The position numbers and the translations under genes are program-made. A DNA stretch of 64,000 bases from Mycobacterium sp. URHB0044 (GTDB taxonomy: Bacteria > Actinomycetota > Actinomycetes > Mycobacteriales > Mycobacteriaceae). Below are positions 8,136-16,341 of this stretch, piece by piece (the first letter of the stretch is position 1; each line of letters starts with the position of its first letter). The notes under the pieces were generated by a model, which had not been told where the DNA came from, did no database searches, and saw only the letters and a list, made by a program, of their open reading frames with translations. The DNA lies in NCBI RefSeq assembly GCF_000620625.1, contig NZ_JIAW01000018.1:111465-175464 (forward strand). The letters run 5' to 3'.

Positions 8136-9344
8136 CTATCCGTCGCCCTTCGCCACGACGGCACTGGCTGAACTGACGGGTTGTGGGCGACCGCACAGGT
8201 TGGCGAGGACGGCTGCGTTGCGCTCTGCTTGGGTCTCGATGCAGTGCTGGGTCAACACGTGAGCCCGTGCCGCCTCCCCGAACGCGGCTCTCAGCGCCGC
8301 ACTGTCTGCCAGCCGCCGCAAGGAATCCCGAAGCCCGGCCACGTCACAGGGTGGCACCAGGAGGCCCGTGGTGCCGTGCACCACGGCTTCCGCGACGCCC
8401 GCGACGTCGTAGGCGACGACGGGCGTTCCGCACGCTTGCGCCTCGATCAGGGTCAACGGCATGCCCTCCACGATGCCAGCGTGAACCACTACGTCGCTGG
8501 CCCCGAACAGCGCCGCCATGTCGTCACGATTGCCGCAGAACCGGACTGCCTCCCCCAGTGCCGCGCCCTGCTCGCGCACCCGCCTCTCGTAGTCCGGGTA
8601 CCCACTGGTCGAACCGGCGATGACGAGCCGGATCCGGCGGTCTTTCAGGCCCGCTACACAAGAGACGAGGTCTTCGATCCGCTTACTCGGATCCAGCCTG
8701 GTGGCGGCCAGCACCAACAGTTCGTCTGCGGCAACCCCGAGGTCATCGCGGATCCGGCGTGCGTACGCCTCCGATGTCGGTGACATCGCTTGGGTGTCAA
8801 TGCCGTTCGGGATGACGTCCACGCGATGGGCAGCGAACGAGGGCAGCCCTACCGCCACCGCCCTACTCACCGCGACCGTCCTGCTCGCGGCCAGCACCGC
8901 CGCGGATCGCAGTCCTCGCCCGAGGCCGGGCATCGCCTCCTCGTGCAGGTGCAGGACGACGGGCGTGCGACTCAATCTGCCTGCGACGGCGGTGTCCAGA
9001 TGCGTCCAATGGCCATTGGCCCACAGCACGTCGTAACCGCCGTCTTGAGCGAGTCGTGCGATGCGGCGTGCCGCCTGCAGTCCGTTTCGGGCCTCGCGGG
9101 CGATGCCGGCAACACCGGGTCTGCCGGAGTCGCGGATGCTGCGCTCGATCGGCGCGTCGAGGTGCACCGCGTCGAAGCCGGCGTCCAACCACGCCTGATG
9201 CAGTTCGAGCGACCGTGGACCGGCCAGCGTCAGTTCGATGCCGCGCTCGCGAAGGAGCGGAGCAAGGCGGAGCAGATACCGTTGCGCCCCCCACACTCCG
9301 CGGGCCTGATCCAGCACCAGGACCTGCACCGGGCGCGTCGTCAC
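8136..9344 (-). CDS. family 4 glycosyltransferase
   Basis: The 402-residue protein starts at GTG 9344, with a GGAG just upstream; the reading frame is open to 9482 but without a better start. An N-terminal Rossmann domain (QVLVLDQARGVWGAQRYL) is followed by the donor-binding GT-B domain. Key segments are VDVIPNGID, LAATRLDPSKRIEDLV and the C-terminal EGMPLTLIEAQACGTPVVA containing the E-x7-E retaining motif. A cytoplasmic enzyme using a nucleotide-sugar donor. It leads the run toward the P450 and GH16 genes. Confidence 0.88.
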   Translation of the reverse strand: MTTRPVQVLVLDQARGVWGAQRYLLRLAPLLRERGIELTLAGPRSLELHQAWLDAGFDAVHLDAPIERSIRDSGRPGVAGIAREARNGLQAARRIARLAQDGGYDVLWANGHWTHLDTAVAGRLSRTPVVLHLHEEAMPGLGRGLRSAAVLAASRTVAVSRAVAVGLPSFAAHRVDVIPNGIDTQAMSPTSEAYARRIRDDLGVAADELLVLAATRLDPSKRIEDLVSCVAGLKDRRIRLVIAGSTSGYPDYERRVREQGAALGEAVRFCGNRDDMAALFGASDVVVHAGIVEGMPLTLIEAQACGTPVVAYDVAGVAEAVVHGTTGLLVPPCDVAGLRDSLRRLADSAALRAAFGEAARAHVLTQHCIETQAERNAAVLANLCGRPQPVSSASAVVAKGDG

Positions 9345-9490
9345 GGAGCTACACTCCACTGCGATTGACGCATGGGCAGAGGGTATCCGACCGTCGCGGC
9401 CGCGGCCGGGCAAGCGACTACCCGGTCCCGTATAGTTCGGGGTTCGAGAGTTCCCCCGCCAGTGATGGAAATCACTGTGCAATAGCCACT

Positions 9491-10462
9491 TTGGAGAAGA
9501 CGATTCGGATCGCCGCCACTATCGGCGCCGTGCTGGCGCTCGTCGTGGCCGTCGTCGGGCTGGCGATCCGTTACGCGCCGATCACCAGTCATGCTGCGCT
9601 GATCATCGCCGTCGCTTCGCCATATCTGATGCTGGGTGCTCCCATCGGCGTGCTGGTGTCCCTGCTCGCCAGGCGATGGGTGCTCGCCGGTTTGGCGGTG
9701 GTGCTGACGACGGCACTCGTGGCGGTGCAAGGCCCGCTGTTCGTCGGCGAAGGCACCGGCGATGACGGGGTCGCGCTTCGTGTCATGTCCGCCAATCTCT
9801 TCTACGGCCAGGCCGACGCCGCGGCGCTGGTGCGGGCCGCAAGTGCAGGAGCGGACGTGCTGGCGGTGCAGGAGCTCACGCACGAAGAGGTCGCGCGACT
9901 CAGTGCCGCTGGGCTTGACGAGGTGTTCCCCCATCGCGCTTTGGATGCACGCGATGTGGCCTCGGGCGTCGGACTGTGGAGCCGCTACCCCATCACCAGC
10001 TCGACCCGGATCGCTGACTTCGAGCTGCCGATGCTGAGTGCCCGCATCCGCGTCGAGGGAGTGGCGACCGACCCGACGATCGTGGTGGTGCACATGTCCG
10101 GGCCGTGGCCGCAACCCATCGATGATTGGGTGCGCGACATGGACGCGATGCCCGAGACCATGCGGCAGATGTCGAATTCGGCGGGCGCCGGTTGCGTGCT
10201 GATCGCGGGAGACTTCAACAGCACGTTCGACATGCGCCCGTTCCGCCGGTTGCTGAGCGACGGGTATCGCGACGCGACCGAGCAATCGGGCGCGGGGCTG
10301 CAACTGACGTATCAGGCCAATACCAAGGTGCCGCCGTACATGGGAATCGATCACGTGCTGACGAATCGCTGCACGGCGACGTCGGCCGAGACCGTCGCAC
10401 TGCCCGCATCCGATCACAAGGGTTTCGTTGCGGCAGTGGTTGTTCCGCGATCGACGGGATAG
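9491..10462 (+). CDS. membrane-anchored endonuclease/exonuclease/phosphatase family protein
   Basis: From TTG 9491 (uncertain; the frame stays open to 9056) the product is 323 residues. Three hydrophobic helices occupy about residues 5-80. They precede an EEP domain with RVMSANLFYG (metal-site Asn), VLAVQELT (metal-site Glu), VVVHMSGP, AGDFNSTFDM (catalytic D-x-N) and ASDHKG (catalytic D-H). This is the topology of mycobacterial and actinobacterial membrane EEP proteins, whose substrate may be a phosphodiester or phospholipid. It is divergent from the GT4 gene. Confidence 0.8.
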   Translation: MEKTIRIAATIGAVLALVVAVVGLAIRYAPITSHAALIIAVASPYLMLGAPIGVLVSLLARRWVLAGLAVVLTTALVAVQGPLFVGEGTGDDGVALRVMSANLFYGQADAAALVRAASAGADVLAVQELTHEEVARLSAAGLDEVFPHRALDARDVASGVGLWSRYPITSSTRIADFELPMLSARIRVEGVATDPTIVVVHMSGPWPQPIDDWVRDMDAMPETMRQMSNSAGAGCVLIAGDFNSTFDMRPFRRLLSDGYRDATEQSGAGLQLTYQANTKVPPYMGIDHVLTNRCTATSAETVALPASDHKGFVAAVVVPRSTG

Positions 10463-10535
10463 GGGGCCCGAACGTCGCACTGCCCAGCCCGCTGCCGGGA
10501 ACATCTGGCGTCCCAGGCCGGGACGATGATGTAAG

Positions 10536-10615
10536 TGCCCACCTCCGAGCGACTTTGGCATTGCACGCATCCTCGGGCCGACCGCACATCCGACGAAGTC
10601 GCTCGGAGGCGGGCA
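10536..10615. repeat. 20-nt inverted repeat between convergent genes
   Basis: Arms 10536-10555 and 10596-10615 are reverse complements with one mismatch, separated by a 40-nt loop. The element sits between the ends of the convergent EEP and flippase genes. It could fold as a bidirectional terminator or be a remnant of an element end. There is no U-tract on either side. Confidence 0.6.
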
Positions 10616-10659
10616 GAAGGTAGTGCCTTGCCGTCCGGGGACTCTCGTGGCTGGGGTGA

Positions 10660-12042
10660 TCAAGCGCGCCCGACCCGCCGGAAGCCGTGCCGGGCGACGT
10701 CGACCGCTGCCGTGACCGGGCTGGCGAACGCTCGGGTCATGGCGTATCCCTGCCTACGCGACTGCCCACCGAGGAAACACGCGAAGTAGTTGGAAATCGC
10801 GTAGGACACCACCGTCGCGAGCGCGGCGCCGTAGAGGCCCAAGTGCGGGATCAGCGTGAAGTTGAGCGTGATGTTGGCGACGGCGCCGACGCCGTGCCGG
10901 AGCAGCGATGACCACAGGTATCCCTCCGCGATGATCCACTTCGAGTACACGGCACCCATGAAGACGAACGGTGACGCCCAGATGTGGATCGCGAGGATGC
11001 CGAACACCGGCTGCAGCTCCGCACTGACGAAGTGCTTGGCGGGGCTGAGGCAGACCGCGGTGACGACGATCGCGACGCCGAGGCCGAACTGAAATGTCCT
11101 GTCGTAGGCCACCTGCAGCATACGGCGGTAGCGCAGATCCGAACCCGTCTGCCGCGAGTCCTCGAGGGCGCGGAGCAGCACCGGCAAGGTGGCGTTCATG
11201 ACCACGATGGGCAGGAAGTACGCCAGCTCGCTGACGCGCGCGGCCAACGAGTAGACACCGACGGCAACCGAACCCAGCAGCGGCTGGATGATGACGATGG
11301 CGGCCCGCTGGTTGATCTGGTCGGCGATCGCCGACAACGCGAGCGGGCTGGAATCGTTCAGCATCGACCGGATTTCAGTGCGGGCCGGGCGGGCCATCGC
11401 GGGCGCGTCGGTCTCGAAGCAGAATCGCCACAGGATCCAGAGACTGGCCAGCGCGGTTTCGGCCACGAAGATGCCGATGAACAGCCAGACGTTGGGCAGC
11501 ACCAGGATGGCAACGATGCGCACCACCACCATGACGCTGACGGTGATGACCCGGATCATGGCGGTGCGCCGGCTGCGCATGTGCGCCATGTACCAGAGCT
11601 CCGGCGCGTCGAGCGCGCGGACGAACAGGGAACTGAGCGCCACCAGCGTGGCAATCGTCGTCAGCCGGTCGTGGCTGGTGAAGCTGATGGCGCCGAGTAC
11701 GAGATAGGTCGCCATGCAGAACAATTCGCGGATGAGCAGTATCGCGGCCACCGACCGGGTGCCGCGCATGCCTTCGGCCACGATGTACTTGATCCCCAGC
11801 CCGTTCAACCCCGCAGTGGTGACCGCGAACCCGACGGTGCACAGCGCGAGCGCGTACGAGTAGACGCCGTAGTCACGAAGGGGCAACACCCAGGCCAGCA
11901 CGATCGCGAATACCGACCCACTCGCCAGGTTCGAGACCTGCTGCAGGGCATTCCAAATGGAATTCTGCCGGATGCTGCGACTGTCGTCCGGGTCGAGCCG
12001 GTCCGCTCCGGCCGCAGCGGCGATGGTGGTGTCGGGCGTCAT
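10660..12042 (-). CDS. Wzx-type polysaccharide flippase, copy 1
   Basis: The 460-residue protein has about 12-14 predicted membrane helices after a polar 28-residue N terminus. RQNSIWNALQQVSNLASGSVF resembles the first helix region of PST/MATE-like flippases of the oligosaccharide exporter superfamily. It would move undecaprenyl-linked repeat units across the membrane. Its ATG overlaps the stop of the pyruvyl transferase by one base (TGATG), so it is the last gene of that run. A polar loop around residues 212-222 carries a MARPARTE segment that also occurs in the unrelated polymerase at 62661-64000. Confidence 0.85.
   Translation of the reverse strand: MTPDTTIAAAAGADRLDPDDSRSIRQNSIWNALQQVSNLASGSVFAIVLAWVLPLRDYGVYSYALALCTVGFAVTTAGLNGLGIKYIVAEGMRGTRSVAAILLIRELFCMATYLVLGAISFTSHDRLTTIATLVALSSLFVRALDAPELWYMAHMRSRRTAMIRVITVSVMVVVRIVAILVLPNVWLFIGIFVAETALASLWILWRFCFETDAPAMARPARTEIRSMLNDSSPLALSAIADQINQRAAIVIIQPLLGSVAVGVYSLAARVSELAYFLPIVVMNATLPVLLRALEDSRQTGSDLRYRRMLQVAYDRTFQFGLGVAIVVTAVCLSPAKHFVSAELQPVFGILAIHIWASPFVFMGAVYSKWIIAEGYLWSSLLRHGVGAVANITLNFTLIPHLGLYGAALATVVSYAISNYFACFLGGQSRRQGYAMTRAFASPVTAAVDVARHGFRRVGRA
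11375..11407 (-). repeat. 33-nt segment shared by two unrelated membrane-protein genes, copy 1
   Basis: Thirty of 33 bases match 63718-63750. Both copies are on the minus strand, in the same reading frame, and encode AMARPARTE in a polar loop. The host genes (flippase and polymerase) are not homologous. Confidence 0.6.
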
Positions 12043-13133
12043 CAGCCGTTCAGCGTGTCAATCGTGCGTTCCCACATCAGGTCGACTTTGTCGACGAGCT
12101 CCTGCAGGCGTTCCTTCTGTCGGGTGCCGCCCGCGCTGTCGGACAGGAGGGCGGCGACGGCCGCGTGTGGATCGGTGCTCGGCGTGACCACCCGATCGGC
12201 GACGCCGAAGTCGTCGAGCAGTTCGCGGTACTTGTGCGACCATCCGAACGCCAGGGTGGGCACCGATTGCGACAGGCATCCGACCACTGCATGGAAGCGG
12301 CTCGCCACCGCCGCCGATGCCTGTCCGAGAGCCGCTTTGAGCACCAGCGGGTCGGCATCGCTGAACAACGGCGCACCGATCCGGTCGGCGAGTTCCCGTG
12401 CGACGTCGTAGTCGTTCTCCTCGTGCACGACGACGACCGACGTCAGCCCGTTGGCCTTGGCAGCGGCACTGAAGCCGGCGAGCAGCTCGAGATACCCGAC
12501 ACGGTCCAGGTCCCCGTGCGTGAAGAGCTTGGTGTTCGGGACGAGGGCGATGAACGGCCGCTCCGAGATGGGGTCGATGGACCGCGGCTTGAGGCCGATG
12601 GTGAAGTCCGGGCTGAGCACCGTCGGAGTGCCGATGTGCAGTTGCCGCACGTAGCCCTCGCTCACGCGGTCACGAACGAACACCAGACTGGCCTGCTCCA
12701 GCGCCTCGCGCGACCAGCGTCGTGTCTCGGCGTTGTCGAAGGGACCGAACGCCTGCGGCAGAAGGACCTTCGGAATGCCTCGGCGGGCCCACGCCCGCCC
12801 GACGAGCGCTTCCCGACGCGGCAGCGCGGCGTCGAACTGGTCGGTGTAATGGAACCCGGCGGCGTCGAGCACACCGCCGATCTCCCGGTCGGAGGTAAGA
12901 CCGTACTCCTTCTTGATCCTCGCGGGCACGGCGTTGCCGAGAAACGAGCTCAGCCGCGGCACGCCCCCCTCGTAAAGCGTCTGCCGCAGACCGAGTTTGG
13001 CCCGAACCGAGTAGTCGGTGAACCCGGGCGGCAGCGACAGCTCGAACTGATCCCCTAGCCGCGAACAGATCGCCTGCAGCATCAACTGCGCGCCCTTGTT
13101 GCGGGTATTCGTCCCACGAATGTCCACGATCAC
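12042..13133 (-). CDS. polysaccharide pyruvyl transferase family protein
   Basis: The 363-residue protein begins VIVDIRGTNTRNKGAQLM from GTG 13133, the typical N terminus of this family (CsaB/WcaK-like). Other landmarks are KVLLPQAFGPFDN, LVFVRDRVS, LSPDFTI and the C-terminal VASRFHAVVGCLSQSVPTLAFGWSHKY. The family transfers pyruvate from phosphoenolpyruvate to hexoses, giving an acidic ketal. The GTG overlaps the nitroreductase stop by 4 nt (GTGA), so the two are translationally coupled. It predicts a pyruvylated, negatively charged polysaccharide. Confidence 0.88.
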   Translation of the reverse strand: MIVDIRGTNTRNKGAQLMLQAICSRLGDQFELSLPPGFTDYSVRAKLGLRQTLYEGGVPRLSSFLGNAVPARIKKEYGLTSDREIGGVLDAAGFHYTDQFDAALPRREALVGRAWARRGIPKVLLPQAFGPFDNAETRRWSREALEQASLVFVRDRVSEGYVRQLHIGTPTVLSPDFTIGLKPRSIDPISERPFIALVPNTKLFTHGDLDRVGYLELLAGFSAAAKANGLTSVVVVHEENDYDVARELADRIGAPLFSDADPLVLKAALGQASAAVASRFHAVVGCLSQSVPTLAFGWSHKYRELLDDFGVADRVVTPSTDPHAAVAALLSDSAGGTRQKERLQELVDKVDLMWERTIDTLNG

Positions 13134-14185
13134 AGCGTTCTGAACCTCCGAATGTCGTCGACCACCCGCTTGGCCGAGAAGGGCACCAGCGCGTCGGGAT
13201 CGGCGTAGCCGTAGGCGATCAGCATGACCACGCGTTCGTGGCGTGCGAGGCCGAGCAGTTTGCGCATCTCGGCTTCGCGGTCCGGCAGATCGGGCCAGTT
13301 GATGCAACAGCTGTTCACGCCTTGCGCCTCCAGTCCGTAGACCAGGCCCATGGCTGCCAGGCAGCCGTCGATGTAGATGAGGTGCCGGTCGCGCTGGTCG
13401 AAGAAGGCCGCCAGGTTGCCGACGATGACGATGAGCCCCGGGATCTGATGCTCGTAGCCGTCGGTGCCCATCGGAATCGCGGCGACCCGTGCGGTGCTGA
13501 CGGGGTCGTCGAAGATCTCGAACCGATACGGCTGCCGATTGCACGCCGTCGGGGACTCCGCCGCGATCGCCACGGCACGGTCCACCAGGTCGCGTGACAC
13601 CGACTCCGTGGTGAACCAGCGCACCGAACGGCGCCCTGCCGCTAACGCCTCGAAGTCGTCGATCTTCACGGTGGGCACCAACGGGATCGCATGGTGCGGT
13701 CCACTGTCCGCAGATCCGGTGTCGAGATCGGCGATGGCGTCGCGGAAGCCGTTGCGGGAGCGGATGATCGACGGATGAGTCGACGTAGCCGTCACGTCGA
13801 AGTAGCGGGCCAGCACCGAGTACATCCAGTTGAACTCGGGTTGTGCGGGTTCAAGCGTGCCCGCGCTCACGCCGCCGTGAAACGCGTCGACCGTCGCGCC
13901 GATGTAGTCGGTCGCGAACTGGTTGCGCACCGGACGCATCGTGAGCCCCTTCTCGAGGCGGTGCACGTTGCGCCTCAGCAGGTAGACGTCCGTGCCGGAA
14001 CCCACCGAGCGCTCGTACGCGTGAATTCCGCGCCGAACGTAGCGGCGTTCACGACCCAGCGCGGTGCCACTCAGCCTGTGTCGCTGACGCCACGCGTAGC
14101 GTCGGGCCCTGCCGAGGAAGTCGACGAGCTCGGCGGTCCGGCTAGGCTTCGAAATGGGCATTGAACTAGGGATTGCACTAGGCAT
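13130..14185 (-). CDS. nitroreductase-family protein with N-terminal extension
   Basis: From ATG 14185 the product is 351 residues (ATG 14161 gives 343). Residues from about 190 form an FMN-type nitroreductase domain: RRSVRWFT, AAESPTACNRQPYRFEIF, a middle GLIVIVG segment, and GVNSCCINWPD and HERVVMLIAYGYAD near the end. About 150 N-terminal residues (WRQRHRLSG, RRNVHRLEKGL, FNWMYSVLARYFD) form a helical extension not needed for FMN binding. It sits between UDP-glucose dehydrogenase and pyruvyl transferase with overlaps on both sides. Its place strongly suggests a role in the polysaccharide pathway, but the reaction is unknown. Confidence 0.8.
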   Translation of the reverse strand: MPSAIPSSMPISKPSRTAELVDFLGRARRYAWRQRHRLSGTALGRERRYVRRGIHAYERSVGSGTDVYLLRRNVHRLEKGLTMRPVRNQFATDYIGATVDAFHGGVSAGTLEPAQPEFNWMYSVLARYFDVTATSTHPSIIRSRNGFRDAIADLDTGSADSGPHHAIPLVPTVKIDDFEALAAGRRSVRWFTTESVSRDLVDRAVAIAAESPTACNRQPYRFEIFDDPVSTARVAAIPMGTDGYEHQIPGLIVIVGNLAAFFDQRDRHLIYIDGCLAAMGLVYGLEAQGVNSCCINWPDLPDREAEMRKLLGLARHERVVMLIAYGYADPDALVPFSAKRVVDDIRRFRTL

Positions 14186-15497
14186 TGAAGCCGCCCCTGC
14201 CCAGCGCGCACACCCGCCATCCCGCCTCCGCCCAATATTCGTGCTCCAGGGCATTTCTGGTGTCCAGCACCATCGGTTGGCGGACGAGCTTCTTGAAACT
14301 GACCGGGTCGATGCTCCGGTATTCGGACCACTCCGTGGCCAGCACGACGAGATCCGCGCGATCACAAGCGTCTGTCAGCGCCTCACAGTAGGTGAGGGTC
14401 GGAAAGCGCGCCTTCGCATTGGCGATCGCCTTCGGATCGTGAACGCGGACCGAGGCACCCTTGAGGTGCATCGCCGCTGCCACGTTCAACGCGGGCGAAT
14501 CTCGGACGTCATCGCTTTCCGGCTTGAAGGCCGCACCGAGGACCGCGACGTTCTTACCGAGGAAGCTGCCACCCAACAGACTGGAGGCCACCGAAACCGC
14601 CTTGTCGCGGCGGCGCATGTTGATCTTGTCGATCTCCCGGAGAAACGAAAGGGCGTCGGATGCACCGAGTTCCCCGGCCCTGGCTCCGAAGGCGCGGATG
14701 TCCTTGGGCAGGCAGCCACCGCCGAAGCCCAGGCCGGCGTTGAGGAACTTGCGGCCAATCCGGTCGTCGTACCCCAGCGCCTTGCTCAGGGTGACGACGT
14801 CCGCGCCCGACACTTCGCATATCTCGGCCATCGCGTTGATGAAGGAGATCTTGGTGGCGAGGAAGGAGTTTGCGGCGACCTTGACCATCTCCGCGGTTGG
14901 GAGGTCGGTCACCACGTAGGGTGTGCCGTCCGCGATCACCTTGGAATAGACCTCCAGGAGCGACTTCTCGGCGTATTCCGACGTGATGCCGAAGACGAGC
15001 CGGTCGGGATGCAGCGTGTCCTCGATGGCGCGGCCTTCGCGCAGGAACTCTGGGTTCCACGCGATCTCGGTCTTGCTGGCCGAGCCCTGGAGGAGTTCGC
15101 GGGACAGCCTGCTCGCGGTGCCCACCGGCACCGTCGACTTTCCGACGATCACACCGTCGCACGTGGCCGACTCGACGATCATGCGGACGGCCGAATCGAC
15201 GTAGGACATGTCGGCCGCCTCCGACCCCGACGATTGTGGGGTTCCGACGCACACGAAGTGCAGTGTGGCGCCGCTGATTGCCGCTTCCGGCGTCGTCGAG
15301 AAGCGCAAGCGACCGGTCTCCAGAGTGTCTCTGAGCAACTCCTCGAATCCGGGTTCGTAGAAGGGCGGCGCTCCGGATGCCAGTGCTTCGACTGTCGACG
15401 CCTTGGTGTCGAATCCCACGACCTCGTGTCCGAGATGTGCCATGCACACCGCGTGGACGGCGCCCAGATACCCGGTGCCCATCACACTGATCTTCAT
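14178..15497 (-). CDS. UDP-glucose 6-dehydrogenase, copy 1
   Basis: The 439-residue protein starts at ATG 15497 after a GAGGGAAG ribosome site. The N-terminal NAD site is GTGYLGAVHA (8-17). VGKSTVPVGT, EIAWNPEFLREG, the catalytic-Cys motif GFGGGCLPKD (Cys 262) and LGAAFKPESDDVRDSP follow in family order. It oxidises UDP-glucose to UDP-glucuronate with two NAD. A paralogue lies at 53242-54573. Here it heads the coupled set dehydrogenase - nitroreductase - pyruvyl transferase - flippase. Confidence 0.93.
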   Translation of the reverse strand: MKISVMGTGYLGAVHAVCMAHLGHEVVGFDTKASTVEALASGAPPFYEPGFEELLRDTLETGRLRFSTTPEAAISGATLHFVCVGTPQSSGSEAADMSYVDSAVRMIVESATCDGVIVGKSTVPVGTASRLSRELLQGSASKTEIAWNPEFLREGRAIEDTLHPDRLVFGITSEYAEKSLLEVYSKVIADGTPYVVTDLPTAEMVKVAANSFLATKISFINAMAEICEVSGADVVTLSKALGYDDRIGRKFLNAGLGFGGGCLPKDIRAFGARAGELGASDALSFLREIDKINMRRRDKAVSVASSLLGGSFLGKNVAVLGAAFKPESDDVRDSPALNVAAAMHLKGASVRVHDPKAIANAKARFPTLTYCEALTDACDRADLVVLATEWSEYRSIDPVSFKKLVRQPMVLDTRNALEHEYWAEAGWRVCALGRGGFNA

Positions 15498-15512
15498 CGT
15501 CTTCCCTCTCGC

Positions 15513-15537
15513 GTCGTCGAAGTCGTCGAAGTCGTCA
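15513..15537. repeat. short tandem repeat, 9-nt unit
   Basis: Two exact copies and one partial copy of GTCGTCGAA lie between the UDP-glucose dehydrogenase start and the stop of the upstream lipoprotein hydrolase. It is probably a simple repeat in the leader; no function is claimed. Confidence 0.6.
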
Positions 15538-16341
15538 CGGTTCCACCCGCCGCTCCAATGAGGAGAACCACTTGAGTACGTCGTCGCCCTGGACGCAGGA
15601 CGGGTCTCCGTGGCGCCCAGCGCAACCCACCACCGAGACGTCGGCCTCACGGCCAAACCGGCGCTGAAAAGCCCGTGCATTCGCATCCGCGGGCACCACT
15701 TCGTCGTCGTCGCTGACGTAGAGCCGGATCCTCATGCCGGCGAGGGCATCCGGTGGCAAGTTCATCGGGTTCGTCGAGTCGAGCGTGGGACGGTCGGCGT
15801 AGCTCTTGGCGACCAGTGGTGCGTACGGCGGGCTCGACGTCGCCAGGTCCATCGCGGGATTGATGGCTGCGAGGCCGCGGATGCGTCGCTTGCCGTCCAG
15901 CACCATCAAGTTGATGGCGGCTACGGCACCCATGGATTCGGCGAGGAAGAAGACGTTCTCCACTCGATAGCGCAGGATGGCCATGTTCGCCAACTCGCGA
16001 TAGTTCTGTTGGGACTCCGGGTTTCCGAACGCGTTTCCGCTCGCCTGGCTTGCCACCACGGCGAAGCCCGCGTTGACGAGCTTCTCGGTCATGATGCGGT
16101 GCGGCTCGTCGGAGGTGATCGAGAACTCGTCGCCGTCAGCCCCGTGGAAGTAGATGACCACTCCCCTGACCGGCTGATCCTTCGAGCTGATCCCCAGCGT
16201 CTGCTGTCCGTCGACGGTCACGCGCAGGTACTCGAGGCCTTCTGGTTTGGCTGTCGCGCAACCGTTTACGCCCATGAGGAGGGCGATCGCGACCACGACG
16301 AGGCGGATCCACCCACCGCGGATGGGCGACGGCGCGGTCAT
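15535..16341 (-). CDS. lipoprotein alpha/beta hydrolase, copy 2
   Basis: The 268-residue protein from ATG 16341 has a lipoprotein signal ending in GVNGC (Cys 28). Its core repeats the landmarks of copy 1: GVVIYFHGADGDE, SGNAFGNP, FFLAESMGAVAA (nucleophile Ser), SDDDEVVPAD and a C-terminal GDPSCVQGDDVLKW preceded by the candidate catalytic His (GRHG). The start overlaps the acyltransferase stop as ATGA, so it belongs to the polysaccharide operon. A surface esterase acting on acyl decorations is a reasonable guess given the acyltransferase just upstream. Confidence 0.82.
   Translation of the reverse strand: MTAPSPIRGGWIRLVVVAIALLMGVNGCATAKPEGLEYLRVTVDGQQTLGISSKDQPVRGVVIYFHGADGDEFSITSDEPHRIMTEKLVNAGFAVVASQASGNAFGNPESQQNYRELANMAILRYRVENVFFLAESMGAVAAINLMVLDGKRRIRGLAAINPAMDLATSSPPYAPLVAKSYADRPTLDSTNPMNLPPDALAGMRIRLYVSDDDEVVPADANARAFQRRFGREADVSVVGCAGRHGDPSCVQGDDVLKWFSSLERRVEP

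Noticed and set aside
10984..12411. 475-residue plus-strand ORF
   Set aside because: Antisense to flippase and pyruvyl transferase; composition is that of a reversed membrane-protein gene.
14154..15575. 473-residue plus-strand ORF
   Set aside because: Antisense to UDP-glucose dehydrogenase copy 1. A similar though shorter shadow occurs opposite copy 2, as expected from homologous DNA.
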